A DNA stretch of 7,242 nucleotides from Candidatus Nealsoniibacteriota bacterium (GCA_003561025.1 PWII01000015.1:1-7242); one strand, 5' to 3'. Shown: positions 1-6,235, numbered from the stretch's first letter. Numbers and translations are program-made. Notes: a model not told the origin generated them from the sequence alone.

Positions 1-617
1 ACAAACGGAATATCTCCTCCCGCCTCAAGTAAAACCCCGGTAAGCTCTGGCATAATGACAATAAAGAGGAAAAACATTATTCCCAAAAATATAACCAAGA
101 TAAATAGGGGATAAAACATTGCTCCTGTTACTTTTTGTCTAAACTCGTACTCTCTTTCTAGATGGTCAGCAAGGTATGTGAGTGTCTCTGCCAATTTTCC
201 AGATGCCTCACCCGACTTTACCATGCTTATATAAAATTCTGAAAAAATTTCCGGAAAGGAGGAGAGCGCCTTAGAAAGAGGCGCTCCTCCTTCTACTTTA
301 TCGGCAATCGTAAGAATCTTTTCTTTTAATGTTCTCTTTTCTACCTGTCTTGAGAGTGTTTGCAAAGAATCAACAATGGGAATCTTTGACTCTACCATCA
401 CTGCAAGTTGGCGAGAAATCATAACAATATCCTTTCCCGAAATTCTTTCAAAAAAGACAAAATCTTGCTTATAAAAAGGTGTCTTCTTTTCTGTTAAAGA
501 GATAACATACAGGTCATAGCTTTGTATAACAAGCACAGCAGCATCCTTAGAGGAAGCCTTTACTTCTCCTGTTTTTATTTCACCATTTTTATCTCTTGCT
601 TTGTATGTAAACTGCAT
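1..617 (-). CDS. pilC: Type IV pilus inner-membrane platform protein PilC (GspF/T2SSF family), 3' part missing
   Basis: PilC is the polytopic cytoplasmic-membrane platform on which the PilB and PilT motors act. I translated the frame by hand: it is open from ATG at 617 to the window edge, giving 205 full residues of a protein usually near 400. Residues 1-50 form the short N-terminal region (MQFTYKARDKNGE, the usual opening of the family). From about residue 65 the first T2SSF helical domain follows, with SRQLAVMVESKIP (68-80), GGAPLSKAL (110-118), FPEIF (121-125) and the family hallmark KSGEASGKL (134-142). FYPLF (168-172) opens a hydrophobic stretch to about residue 189, the first membrane segment, followed by MPEL. 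The second T2SSF domain and the remaining membrane segments lie beyond the left edge. The gene starts 27 bases after pilT, consistent with co-transcription. The identification is secure. Only the C-terminal half and the stop codon are unseen. Confidence 0.95.
   Translation of the reverse strand, partial: MQFTYKARDKNGEIKTGEVKASSKDAAVLVIQSYDLYVISLTEKKTPFYKQDFVFFERISGKDIVMISRQLAVMVESKIPIVDSLQTLSRQVEKRTLKEKILTIADKVEGGAPLSKALSSFPEIFSEFYISMVKSGEASGKLAETLTYLADHLEREYEFRQKVTGAMFYPLFILVIFLGIMFFLFIVIMPELTGVLLEAGGDIPF
258..290 (-). repeat. GC-rich inverted repeat (hairpin) inside pilC
   Basis: The arms GGAGGAGCGCC and GGCGCTCTCCTCC (mRNA sense) pair over 11 bases with a 2-base bulge, separated by a 9-base loop. 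This is the most GC-rich hairpin noticed in an AT-rich window. A perfect 10-base palindrome, TTTCCGGAAA (248-257), and a run of T follow directly downstream in the message. The stem encodes the conserved PilC motif GGAPLSKALSS (residues 110-120), so it may be a by-product of codon choice. A role in pausing or attenuation is speculative. Confidence 0.45.
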
Positions 618-621
618 ACTA

Positions 622-628
622 CTTCTCT
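622..628 (-). promoter_or_regulatory. Possible ribosome binding site of pilC
   Basis: The mRNA-sense sequence AGAGAAG lies 4 bases before the pilC ATG. It is only a partial match to AGGAGG, and the spacing is short. It is nevertheless the best Shine-Dalgarno-like signal at any start in this window and supports the start chosen for pilC. Confidence 0.3.
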
Positions 629-644
629 TTTTCTATAATACTAA

Positions 645-1715
645 TTATCCCAGCATTCTTTTTAGCTCCGAAGGATTTCGCGAATAAGTTAGTGCATTTT
701 TTAGAGAAATTTCCCGCTTGGAGACGAGACTGAAGAGCGCTTTATTCAGGCTAATCATGCCTTGTTCGCTTGATGTTTCTATAACCAGGTCTATCTCATG
801 CATCTTGTTTTCTCTAATAAGATTTGAAACGGCAGGAGTAGCAGTCATTATTTCACATGCAGGAACAAGTCCTCCCTTAATTCCGGGTATAATTCGTTGA
901 GAAACAACTCCAAGGAGTGCTGTAGAAAGCTGTGCTCTAATCTGATTTTGTTGTTCTGGGGGAAAAGAGTCGATAATACGATGCATCGTCTGGCTCGCTG
1001 AATTGGTGTGAAGTGTTGAAAAGACAAGATGTCCTGTTTCGGCAGCCGTAATCGCAGTAGAGATAGTCACAGGGTCTCTCATCTCTCCGACCATAATAAC
1101 ATCCGGATCTTGTCTAAATGCCGATTTTAATGCTCTAGGAAAAGAGAGAGCGTCCTGATGAATCTCTCTCTGATTTATAAGAGATCTTTCTTCCTTAAAA
1201 ACATACTCTATTGGGTCTTCAATAGTAATAATGTGTTTAAAGTTTTCTTGATTTATCTTGTTTATTAATGCAGCAAGAGTTGTTGATTTACCGTGTCCGG
1301 TGGGACCGGTTATAATAACAAATCCTTGTGAATATTCACAAAACTCATAAAGTGATGTCGGCATATTAAGCTCCTCTAAGCTCTTTATCTTCTCCGGAAT
1401 AAGACGCATTGCACAAGCTATCTCTCCTCCTTGGAAAAAGACATTTACTCTAAAACGTCCCTTTTCTTTGTAGCTATAAGAGAAATCAACCTCATATTCC
1501 TTTAAAAATTTTTCCTTCTGCTCTTTGTTCATTATCTCCATTACAATTTCACGCATATCATGAGAGGATATTGTCTCTTTTTTGGTAAGAGAAATCAGTT
1601 TTCCGTTTATTCTAACTATCGGATAATGTGAAACCGAAAGATGTAAGTCGGAAGCATCTTCACTAATTGTGGTTTCAAGAAGGTCTTCTAATATTTCTAA
1701 ATAGTTTTTTTCCAT
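645..1715 (-). CDS. pilT: Type IV pilus retraction ATPase PilT
   Basis: PilT is the cytoplasmic hexameric ATPase that powers pilus disassembly and thus twitching or DNA-uptake movements. At 356 residues it is of normal PilT length. The N-terminal PAS-like domain covers about residues 5-105 (ASDLHLSV at 21-28, GRFRVNVFF at 86-94). The ATPase core holds Walker A GPTGHGKS (137-144), the Asp box ITIEDPIEYV (163-172), Walker B DPDVIMVGEMRD (203-214, catalytic Glu211) and the His box TGHLVFSTLHTN (227-238). The C-terminal segment PAVSNLIREN (294-303) corresponds to the AIRNLIRE motif known to be needed for retraction in PilT. That motif, the lack of cysteine pairs and the lack of an N1 domain separate it from PilB. 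His141 occupies the Walker A position that is Ser in the neighbouring PilB. The gene starts 68 bases after pilB, the widest gap of the cluster, and has no convincing Shine-Dalgarno before its ATG. Confidence 0.96.
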   Translation of the reverse strand: MEKNYLEILEDLLETTISEDASDLHLSVSHYPIVRINGKLISLTKKETISSHDMREIVMEIMNKEQKEKFLKEYEVDFSYSYKEKGRFRVNVFFQGGEIACAMRLIPEKIKSLEELNMPTSLYEFCEYSQGFVIITGPTGHGKSTTLAALINKINQENFKHIITIEDPIEYVFKEERSLINQREIHQDALSFPRALKSAFRQDPDVIMVGEMRDPVTISTAITAAETGHLVFSTLHTNSASQTMHRIIDSFPPEQQNQIRAQLSTALLGVVSQRIIPGIKGGLVPACEIMTATPAVSNLIRENKMHEIDLVIETSSEQGMISLNKALFSLVSKREISLKNALTYSRNPSELKRMLG

Positions 1716-1783
1716 ACTTTTTATATTTTCTTCTTTTTTTTTATTGCTATCTATTTAAGTATAGTAGGATTTTAAAATTAAAG
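1716..1783 (-). promoter_or_regulatory. pilB-pilT intergenic gap with possible weak promoter
   Basis: This 68-base gap is the only one in the cluster above 30 bases. In the message sense it contains TATACT (1758-1763), a fair -10 hexamer. At 17-base spacing the -35 position reads TAGCTT (1781-1786), a poor match. A 10-base palindrome ATTTTAAAAT lies at 1769-1778, and a run of nine A follows (1734-1742) in the untranslated leader. No GC-rich stem typical of a terminator is visible. A promoter giving pilT and pilC extra or separate expression is possible. The hexamers are also easy to find by chance in DNA this AT-rich. Confidence 0.25.
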
Positions 1784-4700
1784 CTATCTTTCTTCTGTGG
1801 CTCTGAGCACTTCTTCTATCGTCGTGTATCCTTTTAAAACTTTAATTATTCCATCCTGCTTTATAGTAATCATTCCCTGCCTTACAGCTTCAGCTAAAAG
1901 CTCTTTCTCGGTTGGATCTCTCATAATTATTTCCCCAAGGTCACGCGTCATAGAAAATACTTCATAAATCCCCATTCTCCCTTCAAGCCCCTCTTCGGAA
2001 CAATTTTTACACCCATCCGCTCTATATATCTTAAGAGGAGAAGGTATATCAAAACTCGCCAAAACATCTTCGGGAATATCTTTCAGCTCATCCATTATAA
2101 GTGCCTTTATCTCTTCGCTCGGCTCAATCTGCCTCTTACATTTATCACAAATCTTTCTTACTAATCTCTGTGACATCATCGTATTTATGGCAGGAGGAAT
2201 AAGGAATGGCTTAATTCCCATATCTATAAGACGAGGAATCACTCCCATAGCATTATTCGTATGTAGTGTTGAAAGAACTACATGCCCAGTTAACGCAGCA
2301 TGAATTGCAAGGTCTGCCGTTTCGTCATCACGTATCTCTCCAACCATAATAATATCCGGGTCTTGTCTCAATATTTGTCTTAATCCTTTTGCAAAAACAT
2401 ATCCTATCTCCGTATGTATTTGAGACTGGCTGACTCCATCTATAAAATATTCTACAGGATCTTCTAATGTTACTATGTTTGACCTCTCATCGTTTAATAG
2501 CTTCAAGATTGCATAGAGAGTTGTTGATTTACCAGACCCTGTCGGTCCTACGGCAAGAGTCATTCCCGTTGGTCTCTTGATAGATCGATTTAATATCTGG
2601 AAATTTCTTTCCATTACTCCTAATTCTTTTATATCCTTAAGTCCCTCATCAGGGTCAAGCACTCTAATTACTATCTTTTCGCCGAGTGTTGTTGGAAATG
2701 TAGATACACGAAAATCGATATTTTTCTTTGCCACTTTTGTAGAAAACCTTCCATCCTGTGGAAGACGTTGCTCGTCAATCTTAAGTCCTGCAAGAATTTT
2801 TATTCTAGCAATAACCGCTAGATGAATTGCCATTGGGAGATACAAAGACGAATAAAGAATGCCATCAACACGAAATCTTACCTTTAACTTTTCTCTGCTT
2901 GGCTCAATATGAATATCGGACGCTCTCCCATCAATAGCGTTTCTCAGTATAACAGCAACAACTTTTACAATTGGCGCTTCTTCCGCTAGCCGTCCTATGT
3001 CGGTATCCATATCTACTTTCTCAGCATCTTCGTCTTCTTCTATCTCCATATCTATATCTTCCAAAGCGGCACCTACTTCTTTGGTTATTGTTCTATATTG
3101 CTTACTTATCTCTTTGAAAGTGCTAAGAGATATGAGAGAAGAGAGATGCGCAAAACCTCCTCTTCTTGATAAAAACTTCAATGCTTCCTGAGCTCTCAAG
3201 TTTTCCGGATAGACCATTCCAATCTCTACCGTGTCTTCGTCTCTTTTAATCGGTACCATCTTATAGTGATTTGCAGAATCTTCCGGAATTAATCTTAAAA
3301 GATCTTCTTCTATGTCGGAAGCGGTAATATTGCTTTTAAAGGGTATGCTTAATATTTCACTCTTTGCACTAAATACTTCTTCTTCCGATACAATATTCTT
3401 TTCTATCAACACTTCTTCTTTTGTCTTTTCTGTCTCATTGCTCTCTTTTTCTACCTGTGCTGCTGTTTCTGCATTAATCAAGTCTTTTTCGATTAACTTT
3501 TCAAGAAGGTCTGATTTTTTTTCTCTTGCAATTATTCCATATCTTTTTTTTATATTTTTAAAATCAGAAAGGGATATTAGAAAGACCTTATAAGAAAAGT
3601 TTTCCTGCTTTGCAATAAGGTCAAGTGCCTCCTTTGCTCTCTTACTTTCCGGATAAACCATTCCTACTTCAATCTCGTTTTCCGTTCTTCCTATCGGTGC
3701 CATTTTATAATAACTAAATGCATCCTTAGAAAAGATATTTAATATACCTTCGTCTATCTTTTCCGTTTCAATATTATTTCTATAGGGGACACCGACAATT
3801 TCGCTCTTTATTTTAAAAAGATCGTTTTCCGGAATTATATTGTGTTCCAATAAGACTTCTTCTCTCTTTTTATCATTTTTTTCTGCCTCTTTTTCTAAAA
3901 AATCAATTTGCTCTTTTTTTAAAAAGCCGTTGTCTTCGAGCTTATTCATAAGAGAGGCTCCAAAGTCTTTTGCTATTTCTCTATTTTTGCTCCTTATTTT
4001 TTCAAAAGTGCTAAGCTTTATTAAATAGATGTTATAAGAAAAAATATCACGTCGAGATATAAATTTTAATGCTTCCTGAGCTCTCAGGTTTTCTGGATAA
4101 ACCATTCCAATCTCTACCTTGTCTCCTTTTCTCCCTACCGGAATCATCTTATAATAATTAGCGGAATCCTCGTTAATAAGAGATATCAAATCATGAGAAA
4201 TATCTTCTACTTTTATCTCTTTTTTAAAAGGAACTTCTATCACACTACTCTTTATATCAAATAATTCGTCTTCCGCTATTATATTCTTTCTTAAGATAAT
4301 CTCCTCAACTGATTCTTTCTTGTTTTCTGACTCTTGCTCTATTGATGTAGCAACTTCTTCTTCTAAAATATCTCTTTTAACTAACTCTTTTAGCAAGGAA
4401 GAATATATCTTTTCTGTTGCCGTATTATACTTTTCTCGTATCTTTCTAAAATTATCAAAGGAGATAAGAAAAACCTCATAAGAGATCTCTTCCTTTTTTG
4501 CAATAAACCTTAAAACTTCCTTCGCTCTCAAGTTTTCCGGATAAACCATTCCTACCTCCATCTTTTCTTCATCTCTTTTTAGGGGAACTATCTTGTAATA
4601 ATCAACCGATTCTTGAGGAATAAGTGATAGAGTATCTCGTGATATCTCTTCTTCTGAAATATCGTTTTTAATCGGAATGCCAAGCACTTCACTTTTTAGA

Positions 4701-4846
4701 TTAAAAAGCTCTTCTTCTGAAATTATATCGTGTTCTAGGAGTATCTCTTCTTTTGTTCTGCTCTTCTCTTCTGCTTCTGTCTCTACAGCAGTCGCCTTTT
4801 CTCTATCCAGATAGCCCTCCTTAATTAATTTTTCAATTAATGACAT
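1784..4846 (-). CDS. pilB: Giant type IV pilus assembly ATPase PilB (GspE family) with four tandem N-terminal MshEN-type domains
   Basis: PilB is the cytoplasmic motor that adds pilins to the growing pilus by working on PilC. This protein has 1020 residues, against about 560-580 for a usual PilB. Residues 3-594 are four 148-residue T2SSE_N/MshEN-like units. An acidic linker follows (about 595-616, mostly Asp and Glu). The N2 domain covers about 617-740, with RASDIHIEPS (641-650), VRFRVDG (656-662) and QRLPQDGRF (693-701). The ATPase core has Walker A GPTGSGKS (767-774), the Asp box VTLEDPVEY (792-800), Walker B DPDIIMVGEIRD (829-840, Glu837) and the His box TGHVVLSTLHTN (853-864). Two CxxC pairs (C900/C903 and C946/C949) form the tetracysteine zinc site of the PilB/GspE group. 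All catalytic elements look intact. The ATG lies 24 bases after the upstream gene with no Shine-Dalgarno; array unit 1 begins at residue 3, which supports this start. The stop is TAG, the only one in the window. Thermus PilF, with three such domains, is the closest known analogue I can name. Confidence 0.96.
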   Translation of the reverse strand: MSLIEKLIKEGYLDREKATAVETEAEEKSRTKEEILLEHDIISEEELFNLKSEVLGIPIKNDISEEEISRDTLSLIPQESVDYYKIVPLKRDEEKMEVGMVYPENLRAKEVLRFIAKKEEISYEVFLISFDNFRKIREKYNTATEKIYSSLLKELVKRDILEEEVATSIEQESENKKESVEEIILRKNIIAEDELFDIKSSVIEVPFKKEIKVEDISHDLISLINEDSANYYKMIPVGRKGDKVEIGMVYPENLRAQEALKFISRRDIFSYNIYLIKLSTFEKIRSKNREIAKDFGASLMNKLEDNGFLKKEQIDFLEKEAEKNDKKREEVLLEHNIIPENDLFKIKSEIVGVPYRNNIETEKIDEGILNIFSKDAFSYYKMAPIGRTENEIEVGMVYPESKRAKEALDLIAKQENFSYKVFLISLSDFKNIKKRYGIIAREKKSDLLEKLIEKDLINAETAAQVEKESNETEKTKEEVLIEKNIVSEEEVFSAKSEILSIPFKSNITASDIEEDLLRLIPEDSANHYKMVPIKRDEDTVEIGMVYPENLRAQEALKFLSRRGGFAHLSSLISLSTFKEISKQYRTITKEVGAALEDIDMEIEEDEDAEKVDMDTDIGRLAEEAPIVKVVAVILRNAIDGRASDIHIEPSREKLKVRFRVDGILYSSLYLPMAIHLAVIARIKILAGLKIDEQRLPQDGRFSTKVAKKNIDFRVSTFPTTLGEKIVIRVLDPDEGLKDIKELGVMERNFQILNRSIKRPTGMTLAVGPTGSGKSTTLYAILKLLNDERSNIVTLEDPVEYFIDGVSQSQIHTEIGYVFAKGLRQILRQDPDIIMVGEIRDDETADLAIHAALTGHVVLSTLHTNNAMGVIPRLIDMGIKPFLIPPAINTMMSQRLVRKICDKCKRQIEPSEEIKALIMDELKDIPEDVLASFDIPSPLKIYRADGCKNCSEEGLEGRMGIYEVFSMTRDLGEIIMRDPTEKELLAEAVRQGMITIKQDGIIKVLKGYTTIEEVLRATEER
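3065..3508 (-). repeat. PilB domain repeat unit 4, next to the motor
   Basis: This unit covers PilB residues 447-594. It ends the array and leads into the acidic linker before the N2 domain. Its distinctive change is FAHLSSLISL (565-574), where the other units have a more aromatic FSY-type stretch. It could be the ancestral unit, since it holds the place of the single N1 domain in ordinary PilB. This is inference from position. Confidence 0.85.
3509..3952 (-). repeat. PilB domain repeat unit 3 (most divergent)
   Basis: This unit covers PilB residues 299-446. It keeps EEVLLEHNII, IEVGMVYPE and SYKVFLISLSDF. It replaces the PENLRA segment of the other three units with PESKRA, and the LIPxxS segment with IFSKDAFSYY. 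It is about 44% identical to unit 1 and 41% to unit 4 by hand count. Confidence 0.85.
3953..4396 (-). repeat. PilB domain repeat unit 2
   Basis: This unit covers PilB residues 151-298. It is the closest relative of unit 4, at about 51% protein identity by hand. They share EDSAN, VEIGMVYPENLRAQEALKF and LST at the same offsets. In DNA, the 60 bases from 4069 match unit 4 from 3181 at about 54 positions, a level well above the rest of the unit. Confidence 0.85.
4397..4840 (-). repeat. PilB domain repeat unit 1
   Basis: This unit covers PilB residues 3-150. It has the helical opening LIEKLIKEGYL, the second helical element EEILLEHDIISEEELF, the strand region VGMVYPENLRAKEVL and the closing helix DNFRKIREKY. 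By hand count it is about 45% identical to unit 2, 44% to unit 3 and 46% to unit 4. The arginine and glycine of the MshEN RLG motif are absent at both aligned positions. Confidence 0.85.
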
Positions 4847-4870
4847 AGAAAAAATAAAAGAAATTTCATA

Positions 4871-5131
4871 TTAATAAGAAATAAAAGGATTTTCTTTCCC
4901 AAGAAATTCTTCTTTAAGAGGCTCTATTGTTTTATATTTCTCAAATTTCTTAAAATCTGAGCTTTCCAGAAAATTAAAATCAATTCTTGGAGCTGTCTTA
5001 ATTGTTGCAATTGGAGCAATTTCGTGAGGAGAAGAAGAAAAAAGAAACTTCCATAAAAAGACAAAAATAATTATACAGATCGCCCCCATGGCAATAACTA
5101 CATCTTTTTTTTCCTTGTTATTATTAGACAT
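4871..5131 (-). CDS. Small single-pass membrane protein in the PilP position (function unknown)
   Basis: This gene encodes 86 residues: a charged cytoplasmic start (MSNNNKEKKD), one hydrophobic helix at about residues 11-32, and a tail of about 55 residues that would lie outside the membrane. There is no lipobox cysteine, so it is not a PilP-type lipoprotein. The C-terminus contains GKENPF (78-83), which resembles the G-R-x-D-P-F motif near the PilP pilotin-like domain and related alignment proteins. The gene begins 4 bases after the pilO stop with no Shine-Dalgarno, so translation is probably coupled to pilO. It ends 24 bases before pilB. Its slot matches pilP in pilMNOPQ operons, so a role as a reduced PilP-like partner of PilN-PilO is plausible, but homology is not shown. 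It is probably a real gene, because it is in operon order, fills the gap and has a sensible membrane topology. Confidence 0.75.
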   Translation of the reverse strand: MSNNNKEKKDVVIAMGAICIIIFVFLWKFLFSSSPHEIAPIATIKTAPRIDFNFLESSDFKKFEKYKTIEPLKEEFLGKENPFISY

Positions 5132-5135
5132 ATTT

Positions 5136-5672
5136 TTAATAAGAATAGGTGCTTGCAGTTATATTTATCTCCAAAGCGTCTTCATCCTTTTCTACGTCAA
5201 AAGAATCATAAGCTATTTCGACTCTTTTTATGTTTATAATCCTCGCTAGTTTTTCTATTTCTCTAAAAAAGCTTTTAATATTTTGATACTCTCCTATAAG
5301 CGTAAGGTCAAAAGAGACTTCCTTTATTCTGCTATGGTCTCGATAGGAACGAGTAGAAAATGGTCCAAGATTTCTTAGCGTTTCTATTTTTTCATTTTCT
5401 AGCATGTCCTGAAGGTATAAGAAAAGGTTTGGTGCGTCATGGTCTTCTGGAAAGGCATATCTAATTATCTCAAAATTTTCTCTGTTTTTTTCAATCTCTT
5501 TTTCTATCTTTTTAAGTTCGTTGACATATACTATTATATTTTCAAGCTCTTCTCTTAACACTTCATTTTCTTGTTCTTGTCTCTTATAATTCTCAAAGAC
5601 AGGGTGGACAATATAAAATCCTCCCAAGACGGTAGAAACAAAAAATATTATTGTAAGTGCTATTTTAATCAT
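5136..5672 (-). CDS. pilO: Type IV pilus inner-membrane alignment protein PilO
   Basis: PilO is a bitopic membrane protein that pairs with PilN to link the cytoplasmic PilM ring and the motors with the extracytoplasmic part of the pilus machine. This one has 178 residues, close to the usual 170-210. A single membrane helix (about 3-23) is followed by a strongly charged coiled coil (about 28-68, rich in Glu and Lys), then FPEDHDAPNLFLYLQDM (74-90) and a ferredoxin-like domain (about 80-178). Within it, VSFDLTLIGEYQNIKSFF (119-136) is the typical strand-turn-helix of the family, and RIINIKRVEI (144-153) is the next strand. The start ATG overlaps the end of pilN by 8 bases. This order and overlap support translational coupling and equimolar production. 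The fold is recognised from topology and these segments; sequence conservation in this family is low. Confidence 0.88.
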   Translation of the reverse strand: MIKIALTIIFFVSTVLGGFYIVHPVFENYKRQEQENEVLREELENIIVYVNELKKIEKEIEKNRENFEIIRYAFPEDHDAPNLFLYLQDMLENEKIETLRNLGPFSTRSYRDHSRIKEVSFDLTLIGEYQNIKSFFREIEKLARIINIKRVEIAYDSFDVEKDEDALEINITASTYSY

Positions 5673-6225
5673 TTTTTTCTGTCTCTTTTATAAAAAAATT
5701 TTCCTTTAGTTGAGCCTCAAAAGAGAAGACAACTCTCTTTTCTTCTTTTTCAATCTCCATACTGCTTAAGATAACACTTTCTATATTTTTGTTATTTTTT
5801 AGTGCAAAAAATTGCTGCCCAAGAACAGTTATGTCTTCCGCTTCTCCCGTAAAGTTAACAACACTTTCTTCAAGATTGACTCTAGTGCTAAAGATAATAA
5901 CAGAAGGGTGCACCATCTCTTCAAAAGGATTAAAAAATAGTGAAAAAGTGTTTCTGTTTTGTGATACTAGCTTAAAGTCTTCTATCAAGTTACGATATTC
6001 GTGAGCTACTCTTTCCAGCTCCTGTTTTTCGGGTATCTCTGCTTTTTTTGCCTCTATCTGTTCTTCTATAATCTTCTTTTCTTCATTTACCTGCGCATTT
6101 AAATAAAGAAGAGAAAGATAAATTATCCCCATAACGGCAAAAAGAGCTATCATCCCCTGAAGAAAAATATCTAATCCTTTCGGTAGATCTATTCCCTTTT
6201 TCTTTTTTTGTACTTCAATTGCCAT
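5665..6225 (-). CDS. pilN: Type IV pilus inner-membrane alignment protein PilN
   Basis: PilN normally binds PilM through its short cytoplasmic N-terminus and PilO through its coiled coil and periplasmic-type domain. This protein has 186 residues, a normal length. The cytoplasmic N-terminus (1-18) is lysine-rich. One membrane helix spans about 19-42. A coiled coil (about 44-85) precedes the ferredoxin-like domain (about 95-175), in which FNPFEEMVHPSVIIFSTRV (98-116) and VVNFTGEAEDITVLGQQFFAL (122-142) match the usual PilN strand-helix order. The standard N-terminal INLLP motif for PilM docking is not obvious; the nearest candidate is GIDLPKGL (11-18). The start lies 10 bases after pilM, with only a remote GAAGAG upstream. 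The identification rests on topology, domain pattern and position between pilM and pilO. Confidence 0.88.
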   Translation of the reverse strand: MAIEVQKKKKGIDLPKGLDIFLQGMIALFAVMGIIYLSLLYLNAQVNEEKKIIEEQIEAKKAEIPEKQELERVAHEYRNLIEDFKLVSQNRNTFSLFFNPFEEMVHPSVIIFSTRVNLEESVVNFTGEAEDITVLGQQFFALKNNKNIESVILSSMEIEKEEKRVVFSFEAQLKENFFIKETEKND

Positions 6226-6235
6226 AAAGATGTCT

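Larger units (their letters stand above)
3065..4840 (-). repeat. Four-unit, 444-base tandem repeat encoding PilB N-terminal domains
   Basis: The anchor GMVYPE occurs at PilB residues 99-104, 247-252, 395-400 and 543-548, always exactly 148 residues apart. Leucines 3, 151, 299 and 447 open the units in the same register. No insertion or deletion is needed to align all four copies. Hand-counted protein identities for five of the six pairs run from about 41% (units 3 and 4) to 51% (units 2 and 4); units 2 and 3 were not counted. At the DNA level the 20-base window over the anchor (3201, 3645, 4089, 4533) differs by about one base between copies. Each unit has a helical N-terminal part of about 55 residues followed by the T2SSE_N-like fold ending near FxxIxxxY. 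The array begins two residues after the start codon and ends at the acidic linker. Confidence 0.93.

Noticed and set aside
1716..1783. Rho-independent terminator between pilB and pilT
   Set aside because: There is no GC-rich stem. The palindrome ATTTTAAAAT has no loop and the A-run is on the wrong side for a minus-strand terminator.
3065..4840. CRISPR-like or satellite repeat
   Set aside because: The 444-base period is in one reading frame, ends at domain borders and encodes diverged but conserved protein units, so it is a protein-domain duplication.
1784..4846. Fusion of two different genes to explain the 1020-residue PilB
   Set aside because: The extra length is entirely four copies of the same N-terminal domain type that PilB normally has once; no foreign domain is seen.
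4867..4869. Upstream ATG as an alternative pilB start
   Set aside because: It is 23 bases upstream of the chosen ATG and out of frame with pilB.
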